From NCBI GenBank assembly GCA_942493245.1, contig OW818685.1:806001-870000 (forward strand): DNA of 64,000 bases, given 5' to 3'. The DNA comes from DAOPYU01 sp942493245 (GTDB lineage: Bacteria; Sumerlaeota; Sumerlaeia; UBA8349). The position numbers were made by a program, and so were the translations under genes. Below are positions 32,964 through 43,323 of this stretch, in pieces; within the stretch, counting starts at the first letter, position 1; every line of letters starts with the position of its first letter. A model generated the notes under the pieces. The model made no database searches and was not told where the DNA came from. It saw only the letters and a list, made by a program, of their open reading frames with translations.

Positions 32964-34886
32964 TCAGACCGGTTCTTTCAACCGGCTGCGCGACTCTTCG
33001 ACCAGGGTCGCGACGACAGCATCCAGCGCCGCCGAGCCGGTATCGCCCTTGCCGTGGCGACGGACGCTGACCGCGCCCGCTTCCTGTTCCTTTTTCCCGA
33101 CGATCAGCATCGCGGGCACCTTGTCCACCTCGGCCTGGCGGATCTTGTTGCCGATCTTCTCGGGCCGGTTGTCCGACTCGGCGCGCAGGCCGGCGGCTTT
33201 CAACTGCGCGACAATCTGTTCGGCGTACTCGGCCTGATCGCTCGTGAGCGAGAGGACGCGGACCTGTTGCGGCGCGAGCCAGAGCGGGAAATTGCCCGCG
33301 TAGTGCTCGATCAGAATCCCGAGGAACCGCTCGATCGAACCGAAAATGGCGCGGTGGACCATCACCGGCCGGTGTTTCTCGCCGTCGGCGCCGATGTAGG
33401 ACAGGTCGAAACGCTCGGGCATCGAGAAGTCCACCTGAATCGTGCCACACTGCCACGAGCGGCCCAGGCAGTCCTTGATGTGGAAGTCGATCTTCGGGCC
33501 GTAGAACGCGCCGTCGCCGGGGTTGAGCTGGTAATTGATCTCGCGGCGCTCGAGCGTCTGTTGGAGCACCGAAGTGGCCAACTCCCACACCTCGTCCGCT
33601 CCGATGCTTTTCTCGGGACGCGTGCTGAGTTCAATGTGAACATCGTCGAAACCGGCGACCCGATAGACGTGCAACACCAGGTCTATGATCTTGTCAATCT
33701 CGGTGAGCAGCTGATCGGGCGTACAGAAGACGTGCGCGTCGTCCTGCGTGAAGCAGCGCACGCGGAAGAGGCCGTGGAGCACGCCGGAGAGCTCGTGGCG
33801 GTGGACCAGGCCGAATTCGGCGGCGCGGATCGGCAATTCCTTGTAACTGTGACGGCCGGAGCGATAGACCAGCAACCCGCCGGGGCAATTCATCGGCTTG
33901 ACGGCAAAGTCGCGCTCGTCGAGGCGCGTGAAGTACATGTTCTGGCGGTAGTTGTCCCAGTGGCCGCTGCGGTGCCAGAGTTCCTCGTTGAGGATCATCG
34001 GCGTGCGGATCTCGGTGTAGCCGCGCTTGTCGAGTTCCTCGCGCATGAAGGCCAGCAGCGTGTTGTAGAGAATCGTGCCCTTGGCGTGGAAGAAGGGGAA
34101 GCCGGGGCCTTCGTCGTGGAAACTGAAGAGTTCGAGGTCCTGGCCGATGCGCCGGTGGTCGCGCTTCTTGGCCTCTTCGAGCAGGTCGAGGTATTCCTTC
34201 ATCTGCTTCTTGTCCGCAAACGCGATGCCGTGGAAGCGCACCAGTTGCTCGCGCGTGGCGTCGCCCTTGCGGTACGCGCCCGCCAGGCTCATGATCTTGT
34301 ACGCCTTGACCAGGCCCGTGTTCGGCAGGTGCGGCCCGCGGCACAGGTCGGCGAACGCGCCCATTTCGTAGATCGAGATCACCGCGTCGGCGGGCAGATC
34401 CTGAATCGTCTCGATCTTGAAGGTCTCGCCCCGTTCCGTAAAGAACGCGATGGCCTCCTCGCGGCTCAATTCCCGGCGCGTGAGGGGCAGATCTTCGGCG
34501 ACAATCTTGTCCATCTCGCTCTCAATGGCGGGCAATTCGTCGGGACCGATGCTCTGGGGCATCTGGATATCGTAGAAAAACCCGTTCTCGGTGGCGGGGC
34601 CGTCTTCCAGTTTCGCTTCGGGATAAAGGCGCTTGACGGCCATCGCCAGCACGTGGGCGGCGGTGTGGCGCAGGATCTGCGGACCTTCCGGACTCTTGTA
34701 GGTCACGATGGCCACCTGAGCGCCGTCGGTGAGCGGGGCGGTCAGGTCGCACAGGGTGCCATTGACCTGTCCGGCCAGGGCGGCGCGAGCCAGTCCGGCG
34801 CCAATGGATTGTGCCAGGTCCAGAACCGTCGAGCCTTCGGGCAGACTGCGCTGTGACCCATCGGGAAGGGTGATCGTGATCTCCAT
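32964..34886 (-). CDS. thrS: Threonyl-tRNA synthetase
   Basis: Class II synthetase that charges tRNA-Thr; 640 residues, full length. Order: TGS domain (ITITLPDGSQRSLPEGSTVLD), editing domain of the bacterial type (HTAAHVLAMAVKRLYPEA), catalytic core with zinc ligands in MNCPGG, DAHVFC and HRAIFGSIERF, motif 2 HRHELSGVLHGLFRVR, and anticodon-binding domain (VRVLSLTSDQAEYAEQIV). The ATG at 34886 starts the TGS domain; GGAGG lies 12 nt upstream, and that GGAGG itself overlaps an alternative TTG at 34907. I saw no T-box leader in the upstream sequence. A terminator follows the gene. Confidence 0.96.
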   Translation of the reverse strand: MEITITLPDGSQRSLPEGSTVLDLAQSIGAGLARAALAGQVNGTLCDLTAPLTDGAQVAIVTYKSPEGPQILRHTAAHVLAMAVKRLYPEAKLEDGPATENGFFYDIQMPQSIGPDELPAIESEMDKIVAEDLPLTRRELSREEAIAFFTERGETFKIETIQDLPADAVISIYEMGAFADLCRGPHLPNTGLVKAYKIMSLAGAYRKGDATREQLVRFHGIAFADKKQMKEYLDLLEEAKKRDHRRIGQDLELFSFHDEGPGFPFFHAKGTILYNTLLAFMREELDKRGYTEIRTPMILNEELWHRSGHWDNYRQNMYFTRLDERDFAVKPMNCPGGLLVYRSGRHSYKELPIRAAEFGLVHRHELSGVLHGLFRVRCFTQDDAHVFCTPDQLLTEIDKIIDLVLHVYRVAGFDDVHIELSTRPEKSIGADEVWELATSVLQQTLERREINYQLNPGDGAFYGPKIDFHIKDCLGRSWQCGTIQVDFSMPERFDLSYIGADGEKHRPVMVHRAIFGSIERFLGILIEHYAGNFPLWLAPQQVRVLSLTSDQAEYAEQIVAQLKAAGLRAESDNRPEKIGNKIRQAEVDKVPAMLIVGKKEQEAGAVSVRRHGKGDTGSAALDAVVATLVEESRSRLKEPV

Positions 34887-35219
34887 GATTGTTTTTTTCG
34901 CCTCCAATACCGCATTCTACAGGGTTTGTCCTGTTCCGGGGGCCAACCGCAGGAAGCACAACGCCACACGCCCCTCCCGGCTTTCCCCTGGGAACAAGAT
35001 CACCTCGCATCGTAGGGAGAACCGCCCGACAAGTCAACAAAAACGCGGAAAAAAACCGGGAATCTCCAATAAAATAGATTCGGAATGCCCTTGACCGTCC
35101 ATTCGCTTTCTGCGATTTTTCTGTATGCCCGTTTTGTTTGTGTTTCGGGACAGACCGGGCGAACCGAATTGTCAGGATTTCAGGCCCCATCTCTTATCTC
35201 AGAATTCGAAGGAAACTCG
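34887..35219. other. Divergent intergenic region, thrS / restriction enzyme
   Basis: 333 bp between thrS and the MmeI-like gene. The part near 35040-35130 is AT-rich and probably contains promoters; a TTGACC at 35091 has no clear -10 partner. No controller (C-protein) gene and no separate methylase promoter signal were seen, which fits a single-polypeptide system. Confidence 0.4.
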
Positions 35220-38072
35220 ATGTCCGACACCCGCCGCGAAGCCCTCGAAAAGTTTGTCCAGTACGTCGCGAACCTCACGGGCGATGAAAAAGGGGAAGCG
35301 CAGGTCTTTCTCGACCGGCTCTTTCAGGGGTTCGGCCATGCAGGGTGCTCGGAAGCCGGGGCAACGCTCGAGTCGCGCGTGCGCGCCCGCGACAAAAGCA
35401 CCCGCTTTGCCGACCTCCTGTGGTCGCCCCGCGTGCTCATCGAGATGAAGAAGCGCGGGGCCAACCTCGCGCTCCACTACGACCAGGCCCGCGATTACTG
35501 GCACGACACTTACCCCAAGCCGCGCTACGTCGTCCTCTGCAATTTCGACGAGTTCTGGATCTACGACTTTTTCAACCAGAGCGACGCCGTGGATACCGTC
35601 CGGCTCGAGGAACTCCCGCGCCGCTACCTCTCGATGGCCTTCCTCCTGCCCGAGGAGGTCAAGCCCCAGTTCGGCAACGACCGCGTGGCCGTGTCGCGCA
35701 AGGCGGCCAACGGCGTGGCCCAGGTCTTCAACGCCCTCCTCGAGCGCGGCGAGGACCGCGCCCGCGCCCAGCGCTTCATCCTGCAATGCGTCTTCTGCCT
35801 CTTTGCCGAGGACTTCCACCTCCTGCCCAAGGGGCTTTTCACCGCCCTGATCGCAGAGGCGGCCGAGAGCGCCACCAGCACCTTCGACCTCTTCGGCCAA
35901 CTCTTTCGCCAGATGGATTCTCCCGCGCGGGCGCGCGGCGGGCGGTTTCAGAACGTGGACTACTTCAACGGCGGGCTGTTCTCGAACATCGAGCCGATCG
36001 AGTTGACAAAGCCGGAAATCGCCCTGCTCCACGAAGCGGCCCTCGAAAACTGGGCGCTCGTGCAGCCCGCCGTTTTCGGCGCCCTCTTCGAGGGGAGCAT
36101 GGGCCGCGAGGAGCGCCACGCCTTCGGTGCCCACTTCACCAGCGAGGCCGACATCATGAAGGTGGTCCGCCCCACCATCGAGCGTCCCTGGCTCGAACGA
36201 ATCGAAGCCGCCAAAACGCTCAAGGAACTCAACGACCTGCGCCAGAAACTCCTCGAGTTTCAGATCCTCGACCCCGCCTGCGGCTGCGGCAACTTCCTCT
36301 ACGTCGCCTACCGCGAAATGCGAAGAATTGAGGCACGCATTCTTCTCCGTATCTATCGTGAGTTCAGTTTCAAGACGAGCCGGAAAACCGTTTTCGAGCC
36401 ACAGATCAGTTTGAAGAAGTTCTACGGAATCGACATCAACCCATTTGCCGTCGAACTGACAAAAGTCACCCTCATGTTAGGCAAGGAGCAGGCGATACGA
36501 GAAACGAAGGAATTACTGAAACTTGTAGGGGTGGAAGAGGATATTTTCGACCCACCCCTCCCGCTGGACAACTTGGACAACAACATCATAATGGGCGATG
36601 CTCTTTTTGCGAAATGGCCCAAGGCGGATGCGATTATTGGGAATCCGCCTTATCTCGGGTCTCGTTACATCGCCAAAGAACATGGTTATCCGTATGTGCG
36701 AAAAATACACGAGACTTTCCCGAATGTCCCCAAGATGGCGGACTTCTGTGTCTATTGGTTTCGGAAGGCTCATGATCGCTTGCCGAAAAACGGACGAGCG
36801 GGGCTTGTAGGAACCAATACCATCCGCCAGAACGAAACGCGCGAAGCTTCACTCGATTATATTCTGGCGAACGGAGGAATAATTACCGAAGCCGTATCGA
36901 GCCAACCTTGGAGTGGTGAGGCACAGGTTCACGTTTCTATTGTAAACTGGATTAGGGGAAACGACAACCAGAAGGGTCCTCGTTTGATATACACGCAAAA
37001 GGGAGACGATCCCTCCGGCCCCTGTATTATCGATGAAGTCTCTTCAATTAAATCAACCCTCTCGGCTTCTACCGACGTTCGAAACGCGCAAACATTAATT
37101 GTAAATACGGTGCCCAAGCGGTGTTTCGTCGGCCAATATCCATATAACGATGGATTTCTCTTGGAACCATATGAGGCGAAAAAAATGATTCTACAAAACA
37201 GTGAGGTACGGGACGTCATATTCCCCTATTTCATTGGAAGAGACTTGGTGGAATTGGGTACACCCTCTCGTTGGATAATAGATTTTGCACAGCGAGCATT
37301 GCTTGAATCTATGAAGTATTCGATACCTTTTGCCCGAGTTAAAGAGGTGGTGATGCCAGTTGTCTTAAGAAAGGCTGAGTCGGAAAAGAAAGCAACTGGC
37401 AAGGAAAGCACTCGATGGACTCGACTAGCTAATCGGTGGTGGCAATTCCGTGACTATCAACCAGGTTGCATTCTCGCAATTCAATCAGTACCTCGCTACA
37501 TCACTTGCTCATATGTAACCAAGAGACAGATCTTTGAGTTTGTTGATTGCTCGATACACCCAGATCATACGCTTTCAGTATTTCCATTGCCGGACGACTA
37601 CTCGTTTGGAATTATTCAATCCGGCGTACATTGGAAATGGTTTGTTACACGTTGTTCCACGTTGACCGAGCGTTTTCGCTACACCTCGCAAACCGTCTTC
37701 GACACCTTCCCCTGGCCGCAGTCACCCACGCTCAAGCAGGCGCAGGCGGTCGCGAAAGCCTCCGTGGAACTGCGCGCCCTGCGCCACCGGGAGATGCAGG
37801 AGCACGGGTGGAGTCTGCGCGACTTGTACCGCACCCTGGAAATCCCCGGAGACAACGAACTCCGCGACGCGCAAGAGGCGCTCGATACGGCCGTGCGCGC
37901 GGCCTATGGGATGAAGAAGGGCGAGGACGTGCTCGCCTTCCTGTTGCGGCTCAACCAGGAGGTGGCCGAGCGCGAGGGCCAGCTTCTACCCGTCACCGGC
38001 CCCGGCCTGCCCCCCTGCGTGAAAGACCCGAAGCCGTTCATCACCGACGACTGCATCCGTGTGGAGGATTGA
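35220..38072 (+). CDS. MmeI-like bifunctional restriction-modification enzyme (type IIL/IIG)
   Basis: 950 residues combining endonuclease, N6-adenine methyltransferase and target-recognition domain in one chain. The nuclease motif D65-x9-E75-x-K77 (ADLLWSPRVLIEMKK) has the same spacing as MmeI. A helical connector follows, then methyltransferase motif I DPACGCGNFLY (starting at residue 351) and motif IV NPPYLGS (near 475), target-recognition region about 600-830, and an MmeI C-terminal cap (WPQSPTLKQAQAVA onward). Such enzymes methylate one strand of a short asymmetric site and cut about 20 bp away; the site cannot be read here. The ATG at 35220 has GAAGGA upstream. Residues about 364-820 are encoded by DNA much lower in GC than both ends (one 60-base line at 37141 is 33% GC versus 75% at 35701), suggesting domain exchange. 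Confidence 0.92.
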   Translation: MSDTRREALEKFVQYVANLTGDEKGEAQVFLDRLFQGFGHAGCSEAGATLESRVRARDKSTRFADLLWSPRVLIEMKKRGANLALHYDQARDYWHDTYPKPRYVVLCNFDEFWIYDFFNQSDAVDTVRLEELPRRYLSMAFLLPEEVKPQFGNDRVAVSRKAANGVAQVFNALLERGEDRARAQRFILQCVFCLFAEDFHLLPKGLFTALIAEAAESATSTFDLFGQLFRQMDSPARARGGRFQNVDYFNGGLFSNIEPIELTKPEIALLHEAALENWALVQPAVFGALFEGSMGREERHAFGAHFTSEADIMKVVRPTIERPWLERIEAAKTLKELNDLRQKLLEFQILDPACGCGNFLYVAYREMRRIEARILLRIYREFSFKTSRKTVFEPQISLKKFYGIDINPFAVELTKVTLMLGKEQAIRETKELLKLVGVEEDIFDPPLPLDNLDNNIIMGDALFAKWPKADAIIGNPPYLGSRYIAKEHGYPYVRKIHETFPNVPKMADFCVYWFRKAHDRLPKNGRAGLVGTNTIRQNETREASLDYILANGGIITEAVSSQPWSGEAQVHVSIVNWIRGNDNQKGPRLIYTQKGDDPSGPCIIDEVSSIKSTLSASTDVRNAQTLIVNTVPKRCFVGQYPYNDGFLLEPYEAKKMILQNSEVRDVIFPYFIGRDLVELGTPSRWIIDFAQRALLESMKYSIPFARVKEVVMPVVLRKAESEKKATGKESTRWTRLANRWWQFRDYQPGCILAIQSVPRYITCSYVTKRQIFEFVDCSIHPDHTLSVFPLPDDYSFGIIQSGVHWKWFVTRCSTLTERFRYTSQTVFDTFPWPQSPTLKQAQAVAKASVELRALRHREMQEHGWSLRDLYRTLEIPGDNELRDAQEALDTAVRAAYGMKKGEDVLAFLLRLNQEVAEREGQLLPVTGPGLPPCVKDPKPFITDDCIRVED

Positions 38073-38370
38073 TTTTTAATCCCATTTTTCCCCTTCGATT
38101 TTTCTATCTTTTTGTAAAATGTCCTGCTACATTTAAGGGCTTAACAGGCGCCATCCGGTCGGCGCTGGCTCTGTCGTGGTTGAAACCTTCCTTTTTTCAG
38201 CCTTTCCGCAAGCAAATATTCTAACATTCCGCCTGGACCGGGCCGGGGTTTTCCCCTTGTGCAGGCTGGTAACATGGCGACATCCCGTCTTGAGCGGCTA
38301 GACTCGTTCCTGAAGGCCTGGAAGGCCCTTGAGCGTTGCCGCACAGGGAGATTGCCGTACAGGAGATTCT
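38073..38370. other. Leader region of the DEAD-box helicase
   Basis: About 300 bp. The first 150 bp is AT-rich with poly-T stretches (38092-38112, 38190-38200) and probably contains the promoter; the last 150 bp is GC-richer and could be a long 5' untranslated region, common for RNA-helicase genes. No supported coding frame. AGGAG at 38359-38363 sets the helicase start. Confidence 0.4.
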
Positions 38371-40092
<1,722 letters not shown>

Positions 40093-40129
40093 GTCTGTCC
40101 CCGAATAAAGAAAAAGCGGTTCTCGATCA

Positions 40130-40182
40130 TTTTCCCCTCGCGACTCACCGGAAATCCGTTTCCGATGGTTGCGAGGGGAAAA
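40130..40182 (+). terminator. Hairpin after the helicase gene
   Basis: TTTTCCCCTCGC (40130-40141) pairs exactly with GCGAGGGGAAAA (40171-40182). Inner bases can extend the stem imperfectly (CCGGAAAT with GTTTCCG). It is 37 bp past the stop; A/T-flanked but with no long T-run, so assigned as a probable terminator. Confidence 0.6.
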
Positions 40183-40283
40183 CTGTTTCGGGAATCGCTC
40201 TGTTTTTTAGGGACTGGACAATTCTGGAAATGTTCCGTATTTTTCTGGGGGTTGATGTAGCACTAGAGAAAAGGGGATTTCAA

Positions 40284-41660
40284 ATGAAGATGAACTCTCG
40301 TCACGCACTTCTTCTCACTGTTTTCTTTTCCATTTTTTTCACCCTCTTGGCTTTCTCTGAAAACGCGAAAGGCGTTGTATCCCCTCCTCCTCAGGAACAG
40401 ATGAGTTTTCTGGACAATGGGGTGATTCGGCTCGGGATTGATCTGAACCTGGGCGGTTCGATCACGTATCTGTCGGAGGCGAAGGGGCCGAATCTGGTGA
40501 ACAGTTTCGACTTCGGTCGGCAGATTCAGATGTCGTTCTACTCGGGGCCGGTGCCCTATGAGCCGAACGGGAAAAAGCCCGCGCCGACGTGGGCTGGGCT
40601 GGGCTGGAACCCGATTCAGTCGGGCGATTGCGCCGGGGTGCGCTCCAAGGTGCTCGAGCACACGAACGACGGCAAACGCCTGTATGTGAAGTGTGTCCCC
40701 ATGCAGTGGCCGCTGAACAACGAGCCGGGGGCGTGCGTGTTCGAGTCGTGGCTGGAACTCGACGGCGCGACGGTCCAGGCGCGCTGTAAGATTACGAACG
40801 CCCGCAGCGAGAAGGATTTCTTCCCCGCGCGGTCGCAGGAGCAGCCCGCCGTTTACACCAACGGACCGTGGTACAAACTGATGTCGTACAAGGGGGACAA
40901 GCCGTTCACGGGCGGGCCGCTGAGCCGCATCGAGCGCGCGCCCGACGACAAGCGCGAGTTCCCCTGGGAGAACTGGAAGGCTACGGAGAACTGGGCGGCG
41001 CTCGTGGGGGACGACGACCGGGGGCTGGGGATCTGGGCGCCCGACACGTTCGACTTCCTGGGCGGGTTCTACGGGAAACCGGGACAGGGCGGACCGAAAG
41101 ACAACCCGACCGGGTACATCGCGCCGATCCGCAACGAGATTCTCGACCACGACATCCAGTACGAGTACCGCTACACGCTGATCGTCGGGTCGCTCCAGGA
41201 GATCCGCGACTATGTGTATAAAGTTGCCAAGCGCGACACGTTGCCCGCCTGGCGGTTCGCGGCGGCGGATCGGCAACACTGGACGTATGAGAACCTGACC
41301 GACGCCGGATGGCCGATTGTCGGGGTGTTGCGTTTTTCCTTCTCGAAACCAGGCGGGTCGCTGATCTCGCCGTCGTTCTGGATGCCTGCCGAACAGGCGC
41401 GGTTCCTGAAGATCGAAGCGGCCTGTACGGGCCAGATAAAACGGGGACGGCTCTATTTCTCGACCGCCGAGGTGCCCGGCTTCGACGAAACGCGCGCAGT
41501 GGATTTTACACTGAACCCGAACGGGGAATTTCAGACGATTCGAGTGGACCTGAGCGCGTGTCCAGCCTGGCGGGGTTTTGTGACGGGGATTCGTCTGGAC
41601 CCGGCGCAGGACGCAGCGGCGGGTGATACGTTGTGGGTGCGGAAGATCGGCTTCGAATAG
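40284..41660 (+). CDS. Secreted protein of unknown function, possible carbohydrate-related beta-fold
   Basis: 458 residues. The ATG at 40284 has AAGGGG 8 nt upstream and begins a signal peptide (LLLTVFFSIFFTLLAFSENAKG). The mature part begins SFLDNGVIRLGIDLNLGGSITYLSEA, a start often seen in mutarotase-like or glycosidase-associated beta-sandwich domains. Aromatic-rich stretches (WAGLGWNPIQSGD, GPWYKLMSYKGDKPF, EFPWENWKATENWAALV) and a conserved DDRGLGIWAPDTFDFLGGFYG follow. The last 130 residues look like a separate beta-sandwich, possibly carbohydrate binding (GSLISPSFWMPAEQARFLKIEA). No catalytic motif is certain. Similar proteins occur in Planctomycetes-type genomes as hypotheticals; function is not assigned. 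It is followed by a dispersed repeat. Confidence 0.75.
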   Translation: MKMNSRHALLLTVFFSIFFTLLAFSENAKGVVSPPPQEQMSFLDNGVIRLGIDLNLGGSITYLSEAKGPNLVNSFDFGRQIQMSFYSGPVPYEPNGKKPAPTWAGLGWNPIQSGDCAGVRSKVLEHTNDGKRLYVKCVPMQWPLNNEPGACVFESWLELDGATVQARCKITNARSEKDFFPARSQEQPAVYTNGPWYKLMSYKGDKPFTGGPLSRIERAPDDKREFPWENWKATENWAALVGDDDRGLGIWAPDTFDFLGGFYGKPGQGGPKDNPTGYIAPIRNEILDHDIQYEYRYTLIVGSLQEIRDYVYKVAKRDTLPAWRFAAADRQHWTYENLTDAGWPIVGVLRFSFSKPGGSLISPSFWMPAEQARFLKIEAACTGQIKRGRLYFSTAEVPGFDETRAVDFTLNPNGEFQTIRVDLSACPAWRGFVTGIRLDPAQDAAAGDTLWVRKIGFE

Positions 41661-41667
41661 GAGCCAC

Positions 41668-42000
41668 AAATAATCCTGAAAACCGCAGTTACGCGAACAA
41701 GTCGTTTAGAATCAGGGGAACGCAAGACACCCAAAGGGTGAGTTCCGGGAAGAGAAGAAAGACGTCGGAAGAAAGAGAAATGCGGGTGAAAGCGCCAACG
41801 GCGCGATCTTATACCAGCCTGGGGCATCGCCACAGGAAACCTGTTGGTTATTCCCGCAAGGTCTGAAAGCCCGTTCTATTCAGCCGTTTCGCCCCTTTTC
41901 ATAGTTCGGGCCTTCAGCCCTTATGGAAAGGGACACCTCTCCCGGGGCGACGCTGCGCTTGCCCCGGGTGTCGTATCTTCATCCCTTTCAGGGATTTATT
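41668..42000 (+). repeat. Dispersed structured repeat, most complete copy
   Basis: About 330 bp with successive conserved modules: GAAAACCGCAGTTACGCGAAC; AAGACACCC; GTTCCGGGAAGAGAAGAAA; the hairpin GCGCCAACGGCGC; TTATACCAGCC; a GGGGCATCGCC hairpin; AAGGTCTGAAAGCCCG; TTCTATTCAGCCGTTT; CATAGTTCGGGCCTTCAGCCC; GGGACACC; and a GGGGCGACGCTGCGCTTGCCCC hairpin at about 41943-41965. The same order, reverse-complemented, is rebuilt from 27511-27705 plus 29124-29300, and the left modules recur at 23588-23728. At least four hairpins are kept between copies. Frames here are open by chance but closed in other copies. Its class (mobile non-autonomous element, structured RNA or other) is unknown. Confidence 0.85.
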
Positions 42001-42081
42001 TGGGTGGAGGGAACGCGCCGCAGTGCAACACTTTCAAGATGCACCCGTCGTGTCCGGATTTCTCCAGATTGCCGGGTTTTC

Positions 42082-43107
42082 TCAGAACGCCTCCACGCGC
42101 CTCAAAAGGAAATCGAGCACCAGTTCGTTGCTGTTCTGGACGGGAGGAGCGGGAGAGTCCACCAGCACCAGTTCCGACTCAATGCCTACCTCTTCGCACC
42201 GCTCGCGCAGCGCGACGGCGTGTTGAGGATGGTGGAGAAAATGGTCGTGCGAGGTGGCGGGACCGAATTTCTGCGAGGCATAGAGGAAAACGGGCGGATC
42301 GTCGGGGGTCAACTGGGCGCGGAGGTCGCATTCCTCGAGCAGGGGCCGCACCGTGGGCGCGTTCGGGTCCGCGCCGGGAATCAGCCAGTAGTAGAGTTCC
42401 CACTTGGGCTTGTTGGCCGGGTCGGGATACGGTCCCACGACCGATTCCCACAGCGGAAAGTTGTAGGAGAACTGTCCGTCCAGTACCCCGACGGCAGACA
42501 CGCGGGACGATTCGCGCAGCACCGGGTCCGGGCTGTCGGGGACAACCGCGTCGTCGTGAGCCGCGACATAGAGCGCCATGCCGGCGCCCGCCGATGGGCC
42601 ATAAACGGCGATACGCGCCTTGTCAATGTTCCACTCGTCGGCCTTGGAACGCAGGAACTGGATGGCGCGGGTCGAGTCGCGCAGGATTTCCGGCAGGGGA
42701 GTCGAGTTGCAGAAGCGGTAGTTGACCGAGACGACCGAGACCCCCGCGTTCATGCAGATGCCCATCACATCCACCTGCGGCCAGAGGTGTGTCTTATCGC
42801 CGCCGACAAACCCGCCGCCATGGAAAAACACAACCACCGGGGTGGGCTGTTCCCGGTCGACCTGCCAGAAATCCAGTGTGTGGAGAGGCGCCGGACCGTA
42901 GGCGATATTCTGAAAAGTCGGTTCGAGCACCCGCGGAGGAGGCGGTGGGGGCGGTGGACCGAACTGCTTGCGCCACCACGCGGCGGTCACGCTTGCCACG
43001 TTCTGATGCCCCAAGGCCCCTATGCCGAACGCCAGGACGATCAGCGCCAGAAGGCCGGAGATAAGCCCGATCAGGACGCGGCGGCTTTCAATAAAGGGCA
43101 CATGCAT
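42082..43107 (-). CDS. Membrane-anchored alpha/beta-hydrolase (HSL/carboxylesterase type), atypical triad
   Basis: 341 residues. A single N-terminal membrane helix (LIGLISGLLALIVLAFGIGAL), then a run of eight prolines (51-58), then an alpha/beta-hydrolase domain with oxyanion-hole HGGGF (96-100) and nucleophile elbow GPSAG (170-174, Ser172), as in the hormone-sensitive-lipase group. DSTRAIQFLRSKADEWNIDKARIAVYG is conserved family text in two parts. The C-terminal region where GGHGF normally supplies the catalytic His reads VDSPAPPVQNSN with no His; nearby His residues occur only in SHDHFLHHPQHA. Either the His has moved or the protein is not a standard esterase. It could remove acetyl or other ester groups from glycans in the periplasm. 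The start ATG at 43107 has GGAACAGAG upstream. Confidence 0.8.
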   Translation of the reverse strand: MHVPFIESRRVLIGLISGLLALIVLAFGIGALGHQNVASVTAAWWRKQFGPPPPPPPPRVLEPTFQNIAYGPAPLHTLDFWQVDREQPTPVVVFFHGGGFVGGDKTHLWPQVDVMGICMNAGVSVVSVNYRFCNSTPLPEILRDSTRAIQFLRSKADEWNIDKARIAVYGPSAGAGMALYVAAHDDAVVPDSPDPVLRESSRVSAVGVLDGQFSYNFPLWESVVGPYPDPANKPKWELYYWLIPGADPNAPTVRPLLEECDLRAQLTPDDPPVFLYASQKFGPATSHDHFLHHPQHAVALRERCEEVGIESELVLVDSPAPPVQNSNELVLDFLLRRVEAF

Positions 43108-43195
43108 AGACTCTGTTCCGTTCAGAAGAATCCAAATCCCACCTGAAGTTCAGGGGGAGTGGAAATGATGCCGGGATTTGTAGTACACGGGGCTC

Positions 43196-43280
43196 ACCCC
43201 ACATCCCGTGAATCCCGTTATCCTGTCCAATCGGTTTTCGGTTTCTTTCTTGCCGGGATCACAGGATCAACAGGATACTG
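43196..43280. repeat. Fragment of an ATCC(C/T)GT-type interspersed repeat
   Basis: ATCCCGTGAATCCCGTTATCC at 43203-43223 and GGGATCACAGGATCAACAGG at 43254-43273 form an imperfect inverted pair. The repeated aatcctgt/acaggat pattern recurs widely in environmental bacterial genomes. It lies between the esterase-like and beta-propeller genes; it may act as a hairpin. Confidence 0.45.
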
Positions 43281-43323
43281 CCAGGAACCGCTGGATTTTC
43301 CCGGAATGGTTCCCTTCAATCGC

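Noticed and set aside
34887..35219. Possible T-box or attenuator leader before thrS
   Set aside because: I could not find a T-box core sequence or a terminator/antiterminator pair in this region.
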